From: CAZVFE01 sp964626405
GTDB lineage: Bacteria > Bacteroidota > Bacteroidia > Cytophagales > Spirosomataceae
DNA: 14,763 nt
Reading direction: 5' to 3'
Assembly (NCBI GenBank): GCA_964626405.1
Contig: CAZVFE010000042.1
Location: forward strand, 1-14,763
Positions 7,389 through 14,763 of this stretch are shown here, one piece after another. The notes beneath the pieces were generated by a model. It was not told the origin of the DNA. It saw only the letters and a program-made list of their open reading frames with translations, and did no database searches. The position numbers were made by a program, and so were the translations under genes. The number at the start of each line of letters is the position of its first letter. Position 1 is the stretch's first letter.

Positions 7389-7883
7389 ATGAGTGATATA
7401 AAAACGATAGAATTTCCAAAGGAAACCTTAGAATTGGTTGAAAAAATCAAGAGAAGATACCCAGAAGGGAAACAAAAGTCGGCTCTTTTACCCGTATTAC
7501 ACTTAGCACAAGCTCAGTGGGGTTGGATTAGCGAGGAGGTAATGAATTATGTTGCTGAATTATTGGGTATTTTACCTGTAGAAGTATATGAAGTAGCTAC
7601 CTTTTATACGATGTTCCACCTTGAGCCTGTTGGCGAACATGTAATTGAATATTGCAGAACTGGTCCTTGTTGCCTAATGGGAGGAGTGGAAGTCTACGAT
7701 CACCTAAAAAAGAAATTGGGAATTGAAACTGGTCAGACCACTTCCGATGGTAAATTTACTATCAAAGAGGTAGAATGTTTAGCTGCCTGCGGTTGGGGTC
7801 CAGTATTTCAAATTAGAGAAAAATATTATATGAATTTAACTACTGAAAAAGTAGATGAAATCATTGATGAACTAAGAAAATAA
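7389..7883 (+). CDS. nuoE: NADH-quinone oxidoreductase subunit E
   Basis: A 164-aa 24-kDa-type subunit, thioredoxin-like, which holds the [2Fe-2S] cluster N1a near the FMN of NuoF. The four ligands are Cys89 and Cys94 (CRTGPC) and Cys130 and Cys134 (CLAAC). The N-terminal helical region includes HLAQAQWGWIS (38-48). It belongs to the NADH-dehydrogenase module together with NuoF and the start of NuoG. Twelve bp after nuoD and 6 bp before the nuoF ATG. Confidence 0.97.
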   Translation: MSDIKTIEFPKETLELVEKIKRRYPEGKQKSALLPVLHLAQAQWGWISEEVMNYVAELLGILPVEVYEVATFYTMFHLEPVGEHVIEYCRTGPCCLMGGVEVYDHLKKKLGIETGQTTSDGKFTIKEVECLAACGWGPVFQIREKYYMNLTTEKVDEIIDELRK

Positions 7884-7889
7884 ATATTG

Positions 7890-9230
7890 ATGAAAATATT
7901 AACCGAACATATTGACGTTCCAAATATCGATCAAATAGATGTTTTCATGAAACATGGGGGCTATTCCGCCGTTACTAAAGCCCTAAAATCCATGAGCCCG
8001 GAGGAAGTGGTTGAAGAAGTAAAAAAGTCCGGTTTAAGGGGTAGAGGTGGCGCAGGTTTCCCAGTTGGAATGAAATGGTCTTTCTTGGCAAAGCCAGATG
8101 GCGTTCCAAGATATCTTGTTTGTAATGCAGATGAATCTGAACCAGGCACGTTTAAAGATCATTATTTGATGTGGAAAACTCCACATACCCTAATCGAAGG
8201 AATGATCGTTTCCTCTTTCGCTCTAGGTGCCAATACTTCCTATATTTATGTAAGGGGAGAATTGATGTATGTGGTCAATATTTTAGAAAAAGCAATTCAA
8301 GAAGCCTATGATAAAGGCCTATTAGGTAAAAATATCCTTGGCTCTGGCTATGATTTAGATATTTTTGTTCAACCTGGTGGGGGTGCTTATATCTGTGGTG
8401 AAGAAACTGCTTTATTAGAATCCCTTGAAGGTAAAAGAGGAAATCCTCGAAATAAACCTCCATTCCCAGCTGTTAAAGGTCTTTGGCAATGTCCTACTGT
8501 GGTAAATAACGTAGAATCTATTGCTTCTACCTCCTGGATTATCAATAATGGAGGAGATGAATATGCTAAAATTGGAATCGGTCGTTCAACGGGTACAAAA
8601 TTAATATCAGCCTCTGGCCATATCAAAAAACCAGGTGTATATGAAATTCCATTGGGAATTACGGTAGAAGATTTTATCTATTCAGATGAATATTGTGGTG
8701 GAATTAGAGATGGACATAAATTAAAGGCTGTTGTTGCTGGTGGTTCTTCCGTGCCAATTTTACCGGCTGAATTAATTCTTACAACTCCTTCAGGAGAGAA
8801 AAGATTAATGACCTACGAATCCCTTTCAGAAGGTGGTTTTGCTCAAGGTACCATGTTAGGTTCTGGCGGTTTTATCGTGATGGATGAAACAACCTGTATC
8901 GTTCAAAATACCCTTACTTTCGGAAAATTTTATCACCATGAATCTTGTGGACAATGTTCTCCTTGTAGAGAAGGGACAGGATGGATGGATAAAATCCTAA
9001 GCCGCATTGAAAATGGGAAAGGAAGAATGGAAGATATCGATTTATTAGTCGATGTTTCAAAGAAAATCGAAGGTAATACGATTTGTCCACTTGGAGATGC
9101 AGCAGCATGGCCTGTAGCAGCTGCTATTCGTCATTTTAGAGATGAATTCGAATGGCATGTAAATAATCCTGATCTAGCAACCCAACCTGGTGCGGTATAT
9201 GTTCGTCCCGGTGCTAGTTGGGCTAATTAA
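7890..9230 (+). CDS. nuoF: NADH-quinone oxidoreductase subunit F
   Basis: A 446-aa 51-kDa-type subunit that binds NADH, FMN and the [4Fe-4S] cluster N3. The nucleotide-binding glycine-rich loop is GLRGRGGAGFPVGMKW (48-63). FMN contacts come from CNADESEPGTFKD (78-90) and the GGGAYICGEETALL segment (163-176). A SLBB domain occupies about 235-325. N3 ligands are Cys353, Cys356, Cys359 (ESCGQCSPCREG) and Cys399 (CPLGDAAAWP). The ATG at 7890 is preferred over an in-frame TTG one codon earlier. Six bp after nuoE and 23 bp before nuoG. Confidence 0.98.
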   Translation: MKILTEHIDVPNIDQIDVFMKHGGYSAVTKALKSMSPEEVVEEVKKSGLRGRGGAGFPVGMKWSFLAKPDGVPRYLVCNADESEPGTFKDHYLMWKTPHTLIEGMIVSSFALGANTSYIYVRGELMYVVNILEKAIQEAYDKGLLGKNILGSGYDLDIFVQPGGGAYICGEETALLESLEGKRGNPRNKPPFPAVKGLWQCPTVVNNVESIASTSWIINNGGDEYAKIGIGRSTGTKLISASGHIKKPGVYEIPLGITVEDFIYSDEYCGGIRDGHKLKAVVAGGSSVPILPAELILTTPSGEKRLMTYESLSEGGFAQGTMLGSGGFIVMDETTCIVQNTLTFGKFYHHESCGQCSPCREGTGWMDKILSRIENGKGRMEDIDLLVDVSKKIEGNTICPLGDAAAWPVAAAIRHFRDEFEWHVNNPDLATQPGAVYVRPGASWAN

Positions 9231-9253
9231 TTAAAGAGAAACAATTAAAAGAA

Positions 9254-10279
9254 ATGGAAAAATTAAAAGTTACCATTGACAATATTACGATAGAAGTAGA
9301 CCCAGGTACAAGTATTCTTGAAGCTGCAAGAAAAATTGGTCCGGAAGTTGCTCCTCCTGCAATGTGTTATTATAAGCCATTAAAACAATCCGGTGGAAAA
9401 TGCCGTGCTTGTTTGGTGAAAGTAACCCAAGGTTCAGAGAGGGATCCTCGTCCGATGCCAAAATTAGTTCCTTCTTGTATTACCCAAGTGCAAGATGGAA
9501 TGGTTGTAGAAAATACCATTAACGAGGATGTTCTAGAAACACGTAAAGGAATTGTTGAATTCTTACTTTTAAATCATCCATTGGATTGCCCAGTTTGTGA
9601 TCAGGCTGGAGAATGCCATTTACAAGATTTTTCATTTGAACACGGTGTTTCATCTACCAGAACAGTAGAAGAAAGAAATACTTTCGAGCCCGTAGATCTT
9701 GGTCCATATATTAAATTGAATATGAACCGTTGTATCTTATGTTATCGTTGTGTTTTTGCCGCAGACCAAATAACAGAAAAACGTTGTCATGGAGTCATGT
9801 ATCGTGGAGATCATGCTGAAATTTCAACTTATATCGAAAAGGCAATCGATAATGATTTCTCTGGAAATGTAATCGATGTTTGTCCGGTTGGAGCTTTAAC
9901 AGATAAAACCTATCGCTTTAAATCGAGAGTTTGGTTCTCCAAGCCAGTAGATGCTCATTGTGATTGTGATAAATGTTCAGGAAAAGTTACCCTTTGGTAT
10001 AGGGGAGAAGAAGTAATTCGTGTAACTGCCAGAAAAAACCAATGGGGAGAGGTGGAAGATTTCATCTGTAACACCTGTAGATTTGAGAAAAAGAAAACAT
10101 CCGATTGGACGATTGATGGTCCAATGGCTGTACCGCGTCATTCTGTAATTTCAGCGAATAAATATTCAGCAAATAAAATTACTCCTGCTTTCCCTGTAGC
10201 ACAGGCAGCAAGAGATTATAAGAAAATTGATGATCAGCGTGATACAAGTTTTATTCACCAGAAAAATTTACCAGCTTAA
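9254..10279 (+). CDS. nuoG: NADH-quinone oxidoreductase subunit G, short form
   Basis: A 341-aa iron-sulfur subunit; classical NuoG is roughly 700-900 aa. The N-terminal ferredoxin domain holds N1b ligands Cys38, Cys50, Cys53 and Cys75. The His-Cys domain has the N5 set His108, Cys112, Cys115, Cys121. The N4 set is Cys160, Cys163, Cys166 and Cys210. After about residue 228 only a remnant of the molybdopterin-oxidoreductase domain remains: a cysteine-rich segment with Cys236, Cys238, Cys241, Cys272 and Cys275, then about 60 residues with no recognised fold. The large C-terminal domain is missing entirely; as I recall, short NuoG proteins are usual in Bacteroidota. All clusters on the electron path are kept, so it should be functional. 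TAA is 3 bp before nuoH. Confidence 0.93.
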   Translation: MEKLKVTIDNITIEVDPGTSILEAARKIGPEVAPPAMCYYKPLKQSGGKCRACLVKVTQGSERDPRPMPKLVPSCITQVQDGMVVENTINEDVLETRKGIVEFLLLNHPLDCPVCDQAGECHLQDFSFEHGVSSTRTVEERNTFEPVDLGPYIKLNMNRCILCYRCVFAADQITEKRCHGVMYRGDHAEISTYIEKAIDNDFSGNVIDVCPVGALTDKTYRFKSRVWFSKPVDAHCDCDKCSGKVTLWYRGEEVIRVTARKNQWGEVEDFICNTCRFEKKKTSDWTIDGPMAVPRHSVISANKYSANKITPAFPVAQAARDYKKIDDQRDTSFIHQKNLPA

Positions 10280-10282
10280 GAT

Positions 10283-11401
10283 ATGCAAGAGAATTTATTT
10301 TTAGCTAAATCAATATTTATCGGAGTGGTTTTTTTAATCACTTTGGGAATTGCAGCTTATTCAACCTATTTTGAAAGAAAGGTTGCTGCCTTTTTTCAAG
10401 ATAGAGTAGGTCCAGATAGAGCTGGTCCTTTCGGTATTTTACAACCTTTAGCAGATGCAGTAAAAATGTTTATGAAGGAAGATTTTATTCCTACTTATGC
10501 AAATAAATGGTTGTTTATTGCAGGGCCATCTTTGGCTATGCTTACCGCTTTAATGACTTCTGCCGTTATTCCTTTTGGAGATGAAGTTACACTTTTTGGA
10601 ACTACCTTTACCCTTCAAGGAATAGATGTTAATATCGGAATTCTTTGGGTTTTCGGTGTCGTTTCTTTGGGTGTTTATGGCATTCTGATCGGTGGTTGGG
10701 CTTCCAATAATAAATATGCTCTTTTAGGGGGTATTCGCGCAGCTTCTCAAAATATTTCCTATGAATTAGCCATGGGATTGTCCATCATTACTATCCTGAT
10801 GCTTACAGGTTCCCTTTCTACGCGTACAATCGTAGAAACCCAGCAAGCAGGACATTGGAATATCCTTTATCAGCCCCTAGGTTTTGTAATTTTCTTGATT
10901 TGTGCTTTCGCAGAATGTAATCGTACTCCGTTCGACTTACCAGAATGTGAAACAGAATTAATCGGGGGGTATCATACAGAATATTCTTCCATGAAATTAG
11001 GATTCTTCCTTTTTGCTGAATATATCAATATGTTTATTTCTGGTGCAGTAATGGCAACCCTTTATTTTGGAGGATATGATTATCCAGGACATGATTTCGT
11101 GGCAGCACAACTGGGTTCAACACCAGCAGCCTTAATCGGAAGCGGATTATTCATCGGAAAAGCCCTAGCTTTCGTATTCTTATTCATGTGGGTTCGTTGG
11201 ACTTTACCGCGTTTCCGTTATGATCAATTAATGGGACTTGGCTGGCAAGGATTGATTCCCCTAGCAATCTATAACCTGATCGTTACCGCCCTAGGAATTT
11301 TACTAGAAGCGCCTATCCTTACAGGTGTAATCGGTTTGTTTGGATTGATTTTAGGATTATTAATTTGGGATAGATTGACATTTAAGAAAAAAATCGCATA
11401 A
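10283..11401 (+). CDS. nuoH: NADH-quinone oxidoreductase subunit H
   Basis: A 372-aa membrane subunit joining the peripheral arm to the membrane arm and lining the quinone tunnel; about eight helices are apparent. Conserved cytoplasmic loops are YFERKVAAFFQDRVGPDRAG (29-48), ASNNKYALLGGIRAASQ (140-156) and AECNRTPFDLPECETEL (210-226), rich in the acidic residues proposed for proton coupling. The last block has Cys222 where Ala is common. It is slightly longer than the usual 320-350 aa owing to an inserted hydrophilic segment at about 264-280 and the C-terminal helix. Confidence 0.97.
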   Translation: MQENLFLAKSIFIGVVFLITLGIAAYSTYFERKVAAFFQDRVGPDRAGPFGILQPLADAVKMFMKEDFIPTYANKWLFIAGPSLAMLTALMTSAVIPFGDEVTLFGTTFTLQGIDVNIGILWVFGVVSLGVYGILIGGWASNNKYALLGGIRAASQNISYELAMGLSIITILMLTGSLSTRTIVETQQAGHWNILYQPLGFVIFLICAFAECNRTPFDLPECETELIGGYHTEYSSMKLGFFLFAEYINMFISGAVMATLYFGGYDYPGHDFVAAQLGSTPAALIGSGLFIGKALAFVFLFMWVRWTLPRFRYDQLMGLGWQGLIPLAIYNLIVTALGILLEAPILTGVIGLFGLILGLLIWDRLTFKKKIA

Positions 11402-11421
11402 TTTTAAGATAAATTTAAAAG

Positions 11422-11940
11422 ATGAAATTAAGTGAAAAAACAAAAGTATTAGAACAAGGCGAAATGACATTTGCTGAAAGAATGTATCTTCCTGCTATTG
11501 CTGGTGGTATGGCTACTACTTTAAAACACTTTTTTAAAAAGCCTGTAACCATTAAATATCCTGAACAAAAAAGATATTTAGGGCCGGTATATCGTGGACA
11601 TCATATCTTGAAAAAGGATGAACAAGGTGCAGAACGTTGTACAGCTTGTGGACTTTGTGCTGTGGCTTGTCCGGCTGAAGCAATCTCAATGGTGGCTGAT
11701 GAAAGACAAAAAGGAGAGGAGCATTTATATAGAGAAGAAAAATATGCCCGTGTATATGAAATCAATATGCTGAGATGTATTTTCTGTGGATTATGTGAGG
11801 AGGCTTGTCCAAAAGAAGCAATCTTCCTTCGTCATGATAAAATGGTTCCTGTATTCAATGGAAGAGATGAAGTTGTTTATGGAAAAGATAAATTAGTTGA
11901 AGATATGAATAACCGTTATTTAAGAGACGGTTGGAAATAA
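11422..11940 (+). CDS. nuoI: NADH-quinone oxidoreductase subunit I
   Basis: A 172-aa subunit with two ferredoxin-type [4Fe-4S] clusters, N6a and N6b, which relay electrons from NuoG to N2 in NuoB. The ligands fall in CTACGLCAVACP (Cys73, 76, 79 and 83) and CIFCGLCEEACP (Cys119, 122, 125 and 129), the standard crossed 4+4 arrangement. The N-terminal segment (about 15-45) with LPAIAGGMATTLKHFF is the amphipathic anchor to the membrane arm. Spacing is 20 bp from nuoH and 10 bp to nuoJ. Confidence 0.98.
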   Translation: MKLSEKTKVLEQGEMTFAERMYLPAIAGGMATTLKHFFKKPVTIKYPEQKRYLGPVYRGHHILKKDEQGAERCTACGLCAVACPAEAISMVADERQKGEEHLYREEKYARVYEINMLRCIFCGLCEEACPKEAIFLRHDKMVPVFNGRDEVVYGKDKLVEDMNNRYLRDGWK

Positions 11941-11950
11941 AATAAATCAA

Positions 11951-12469
11951 ATGGAATTAACGAATATTTGGTATTTCTTGGCTGCATTGACTGTCCTAAG
12001 CGCATTAATGGTAGTGGTTTCTAAAAACCCTATTCATAGTGTTTTATATTTAGTATTTACTTTTTTCTGCATTAGCGGACATTATGTATTATTGAATGCG
12101 CAATTTTTAATGGCAGTAAATATTATTGTTTATGCCGGGGCTATCATGGTTTTATTTCTTTTCGTTATTATGATGTTTGATTTACGGAAAAATAAACCTG
12201 ATTCCAAATCAAATCTAACCAAGATTGCAGGTGCTGTGGTTGCTGGAACCTTATTAGTGATTTTTATAGCATCTATCAAACAGTCGAATTTTAATATTCA
12301 GATTTCTGAAAAAGCGGCAAATTCCCAAATTGGTATGGTGGAAAATTTAGGATCTTTACTTTATAGTAAATATCTATTACCATTCGAATTAGTGACTGTC
12401 CTTTTCTTTGTTGCCATGGTAGGAGCAGTAATGCTAGGTAAAAGAGAACAAGGAGACAGGAATTTCTAA
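11951..12469 (+). CDS. nuoJ: NADH-quinone oxidoreductase subunit J
   Basis: A 172-aa membrane subunit with five helices (about 6-24, 28-50, 54-75, 88-107 and 141-162). Helix 3 carries the conserved VNIIVYAGAIMVLFLFVIMM segment (56-75), the NuoJ signature tied to conformational coupling between the quinone site and the pumps. The final helix is followed by a short basic tail that ends with TAA at 12467-12469. This is the last nuo gene here: nuoK, which normally follows within a few bases, is absent, and the stop codon overlaps that of a convergent gene. Confidence 0.96.
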   Translation: MELTNIWYFLAALTVLSALMVVVSKNPIHSVLYLVFTFFCISGHYVLLNAQFLMAVNIIVYAGAIMVLFLFVIMMFDLRKNKPDSKSNLTKIAGAVVAGTLLVIFIASIKQSNFNIQISEKAANSQIGMVENLGSLLYSKYLLPFELVTVLFFVAMVGAVMLGKREQGDRNF

Positions 12470-13017
12470 ATCAAAGCCCAAATTCCGATTCCCAATATCA
12501 ATATGCCAAAGAAAATCATCCATTGGGTTAGGAGGAAATAACGAATATTAAAAGCTGAGATTAAAAGAATTTCATAATAGAAATTTTTGGGTAATAAACA
12601 TTCCTCGTCTAGAATTGTATATTTTGGGAAAAATAAATTATACCCTTTATTTTTTTTGAATTGAAATATCAGTCTTTTTTCTTGATTATACAGGATGAAT
12701 TTATCGCAAAATATTCCTTTGATTTTTAATTCAAAATAATTTTTTTCATGTTTGGCATCTAAAATATGTATATAAGCACTCCTTTTAAGAGAACGCCAAA
12801 ACACAATATTCCCAAAAATTAAAAAATCTTTTTCTACTTTCCAGCGAAAAATATCCTTCAGAATATCCTTGTCAGTTTTATAAACATGAACAATTTCCTC
12901 TAAATATTCTAATTGATAATACCGATAGGGAAATATTTGAATTAAACCCTTTCCTACTAATTCATTTTCATTGAATAAATAAAAATCTCCATTCAACTTA
13001 AATTGAATTTGATACAT
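12466..13017 (-). CDS. Unknown protein with C-terminal membrane segment
   Basis: A 183-aa protein I do not recognise. The first 145 residues are rich in aromatic, Lys and alternating beta-strand-like segments, for example MYQIQFKL, KIKGIFCDKFILY and RLIFQF. This pattern would suit a beta-barrel such as the tubby/LURP-one-like fold, but that is a guess. The C-terminus is strongly hydrophobic (about 148-183, probably one or two helices, ending FFGILILGIGIWALI), so it is likely a tail-anchored or inner-membrane protein. No signal peptide is seen. Its base composition is more A/T-rich than the nuo genes. ATG at 13015-13017; the TAG stop overlaps the nuoJ stop by 4 bp. It lies 100 bp downstream of the response regulator on the same strand, so it may belong to that transcript or use its own promoter. 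Confidence 0.75.
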   Translation of the reverse strand: MYQIQFKLNGDFYLFNENELVGKGLIQIFPYRYYQLEYLEEIVHVYKTDKDILKDIFRWKVEKDFLIFGNIVFWRSLKRSAYIHILDAKHEKNYFELKIKGIFCDKFILYNQEKRLIFQFKKNKGYNLFFPKYTILDEECLLPKNFYYEILLISAFNIRYFLLTQWMIFFGILILGIGIWALI

Positions 13018-13041
13018 TAGCTTTGAGGTTTAGGTATTCCC

Positions 13042-13049
13042 CAAATCTA
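13042..13049 (-). promoter_or_regulatory. Possible -7 box for the unknown membrane protein gene
   Basis: On the minus strand this reads TAGATTTG, an exact match to the Bacteroidota -7 consensus TAnnTTTG, 24 bases before the ATG at 13017. No TTG occurs at the expected -33 spacing (one lies too close, 9 bases upstream), so the call is tentative. Confidence 0.3.
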
Positions 13050-13117
13050 ATTTATTTTCAATGATTATTTTTTTCTGAAATAAAAATCTTTGCTACCTTT
13101 TCTACGAAATGTTTACA

Positions 13118-13858
13118 TTAAGGCTTTGTGCCATGTAAAATATCCATTAATTCTTGATTATGCGTATCCGATACAGGGATTTCAATCTCCCCAATTTTTA
13201 TTCGCTGATTCTTAACTGAATCTATTTTCCTTAAATTAACAATATAAGATTTATGTACTCGTAAAAATTTATGAGGTGCTACTTTTACCTCCAAGGCTTT
13301 CATCGTAATCTTTGTTAAAATAGGATATTTTTCTCCGTCAATATAAATCTTTACATAATCCTTTAGGCCTTCAATATAACGAATATTGGGAATCGAAATC
13401 TTCACCATGGCATATTCCACATTCACAAAAAAGAAATCTTCCGTACTCATTTGTTCGTTTATCGTACCAATCTTTTCCTCCTTTAAATTCTTAATTAATA
13501 AGAATTGATTATGAGCCTTGTTACAAGCTGTCATAAATCGCTCCATTCCCACAGGCTTTACTAAATAATCTACTACATCCAATTCATATCCCTTCAAAGC
13601 ATATTCCTCATAGGCCGTAATGAAAATTACTAAAGGACGATTTTGTAAACCAGCTATCATTTCTGTTCCCATCAAACCTGGCATTTGTATATCAGAAAAC
13701 ATTAAATCAATTTTTTCATTCTGTAATAATTCAATTGCCTCAAATGCATTCTTACAAGAACCCACTAATTCTAAATAGGGTATCTGCTTTACATTTTCCT
13801 CTATCAGCTTCCTTCCCATACTTTCATCATCTACAATGATACAGCGCATTTTTTCCAT
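13118..13858 (-). CDS. LytTR-family response regulator
   Basis: A 246-aa cytoplasmic transcription regulator. The receiver domain (about 3-122) has the acidic pair Asp10/Asp11, phosphoacceptor Asp56 in FSDIQMPG, Thr81 and Lys101 in LVKPVG, so all residues needed for phosphorylation are present. A linker leads to a LytTR DNA-binding domain (about 144-243) with IRYIEGLKDYVKIY, HKFLRVHKSYIVNL and a closing IPVSDTHNQELM. It is the LytR/AgrR type, which binds direct repeats near its target promoters. It starts 2 bp after the stop of the histidine kinase gene, an arrangement typical of a co-translated pair. ATG 13858 is used; Met4 would be an equally plausible start. Target genes cannot be read from the window. 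Confidence 0.95.
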   Translation of the reverse strand: MEKMRCIIVDDESMGRKLIEENVKQIPYLELVGSCKNAFEAIELLQNEKIDLMFSDIQMPGLMGTEMIAGLQNRPLVIFITAYEEYALKGYELDVVDYLVKPVGMERFMTACNKAHNQFLLIKNLKEEKIGTINEQMSTEDFFFVNVEYAMVKISIPNIRYIEGLKDYVKIYIDGEKYPILTKITMKALEVKVAPHKFLRVHKSYIVNLRKIDSVKNQRIKIGEIEIPVSDTHNQELMDILHGTKP

Positions 13859-13860
13859 GG

Positions 13861-14763
13861 TTATTTTTTATCTAGTTTAATACTTAATACTACCCTATAC
13901 CAATTCTCCTCCTCCTTAATTTCAATTTTATGGTTTTTAAAATACAATAATTCCAGCCTCCTCAAAACATTTTTCAACCCGATTCCAGAGGCATTTCCTT
14001 TTGACTCTATTTGTTTTTTGTTAGATTTTGAATTTTCAACAGTGAATTTCAAATCCCCATTTTCAATTTCAAATTCTATTTTTACATAAGGGTCTAAAGA
14101 TCCATTTATTCCATGCTTAAAGGCATTTTCAATAAAAGGGATCAACAACATTGGCTCAATTTTTTCGCCTCCATCTTTAAAATTTTCTCGATAATCAATT
14201 TTTGCGTCTTCCTCAAACCTGACCTTTTGTAAATCTATATAAGACTTAATATAGTTTCGTTCATTATTAATTGGAATCATCGTTTGATCAGATTCATATA
14301 ACATATACCGCATCAAAGTAGATAATTTCAAGGTAACTTCCTCTGCCTCCTTGGTATTCTTTACCTTGATCAAATAGACAATACTATTTAATACATTGAA
14401 GATAAAATGAGGAGAAATTTGGGATCGTAAAAAATTTAATTCTGATTGTAAACGTTCCGAAGATTCTTGATTTTTTTGACGTTCTATTTCGAAATATTCA
14501 ATGATTAAACTATACAAGGTAGCAATACTAGAAATTACAAATAAGGAATATAAATTCCCCGCATTAACGACGATGTTTTCTTCATCAAATATGAATAAAA
14601 AGCCTTCAATATAATTTTGAATCACCCAAAAAACAATTAAAGAAATGAATACCCCTATCAGATATTGACCTATTCCTTTTTTCTTTAAAATCTTTGGATA
14701 TAAAACCAAGGTAATCAGGTAAAACAAAGGAACTACCATCCCTATCTCCACCATAAAATGCTC
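13861..14763 (-). CDS. Membrane sensor histidine kinase (PF06580 type), 5' end missing
   Basis: The partner kinase of the LytTR regulator. The frame is open to the window edge beyond the Met at 14754, and only about three membrane helices (roughly 5-20, 31-55 and 66-87, counted from that Met) are present. Proteins of this group commonly have four, so the true start probably lies outside. The kinase core has the phosphoacceptor His116 in LRSQISPHFIFNVLNS, the N box with IPFIENAFKHG (Asn210) and the glycine box SGIGLKNVLRRL (256-267) of the ATPase domain. No separate extracellular sensor domain is visible, so any signal is probably sensed through the membrane helices. The C-terminus is complete (TAA at 13861-13863). 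Confidence 0.94.
   Translation of the reverse strand, partial: EHFMVEIGMVVPLFYLITLVLYPKILKKKGIGQYLIGVFISLIVFWVIQNYIEGFLFIFDEENIVVNAGNLYSLFVISSIATLYSLIIEYFEIERQKNQESSERLQSELNFLRSQISPHFIFNVLNSIVYLIKVKNTKEAEEVTLKLSTLMRYMLYESDQTMIPINNERNYIKSYIDLQKVRFEEDAKIDYRENFKDGGEKIEPMLLIPFIENAFKHGINGSLDPYVKIEFEIENGDLKFTVENSKSNKKQIESKGNASGIGLKNVLRRLELLYFKNHKIEIKEEENWYRVVLSIKLDKK

Noticed and set aside
12466..13017. A diverged nuoK hidden in the region after nuoJ
   Set aside because: NuoK is a short three-helix protein on the same strand as nuoJ; no plus-strand frame of that kind exists here, and the minus-strand product is mostly hydrophilic and beta-rich.
13108..13119. Small palindrome (AATG/CATT with TTTA loop) at the response regulator stop codon
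   Set aside because: Only a 4-bp stem with one G-C pair and no T run on the minus strand; too weak for a terminator.

Overview
This window is a piece of a low-GC chromosome from a member of the Bacteroidota (Cytophagia, Saprospiria or Chitinophagia type; class not resolved). The grounds are: complex I genes in the order A-B-C-D-E-F-G-H-I-J with separate C and D genes and a very short NuoG; starts preceded by A/T-rich sequence instead of a Shine-Dalgarno box; a TAnnTTTG-type promoter box before guaB; a PF06580-type histidine kinase paired with a LytTR response regulator; and a sulfatase-modifying-factor-like protein beside an exported Gfo/Idh/MocA oxidoreductase. No transposase, phage gene, CRISPR array, tRNA or rRNA was seen.

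Layout. Positions 1-380 are the 3' end of hemE (heme synthesis). A 254-bp gap follows, holding short A/T-rich tandem repeats, a pair of TTTA-loop hairpins that look like a REP/BIME-type repeat, and a strong bidirectional terminator serving both hemE and the convergent guaB (IMP dehydrogenase, 635-2104, minus strand). A 256-bp divergent intergenic region carries the guaB promoter. Rightward from 2361 come a secreted FGE-fold protein that lacks the FGE catalytic cysteines, then a twin-arginine Gfo/Idh/MocA oxidoreductase 12 bp downstream.

Positions 4651-12469 are a tightly packed nuoABCDEFGHIJ cluster. It encodes the NADH-oxidising module (E, F, G), the quinone-reducing arm (B, C, D, I) and three membrane subunits (A, H, J) of respiratory complex I. 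The cluster stops at nuoJ. The proton-pumping subunits NuoK, L, M and N are not downstream; instead a convergent minus-strand gene overlaps the nuoJ stop codon by 4 bp. A terminator-like hairpin also sits across the nuoA stop codon, inside the operon.

The right end, all on the minus strand, is a sensor histidine kinase (its N-terminus runs off the window), a LytTR response regulator 2 bp after it, and, 100 bp further on, an unrecognised 183-aa protein with a C-terminal membrane anchor.

Most of the content is conserved housekeeping metabolism. The points most worth a second look are the truncated nuo cluster with its convergent overlap, the intra-operon terminator at nuoA, the altered third cluster region of the short NuoG, the twin-hairpin repeat, and the cysteine-less FGE-like protein next to an exported oxidoreductase.
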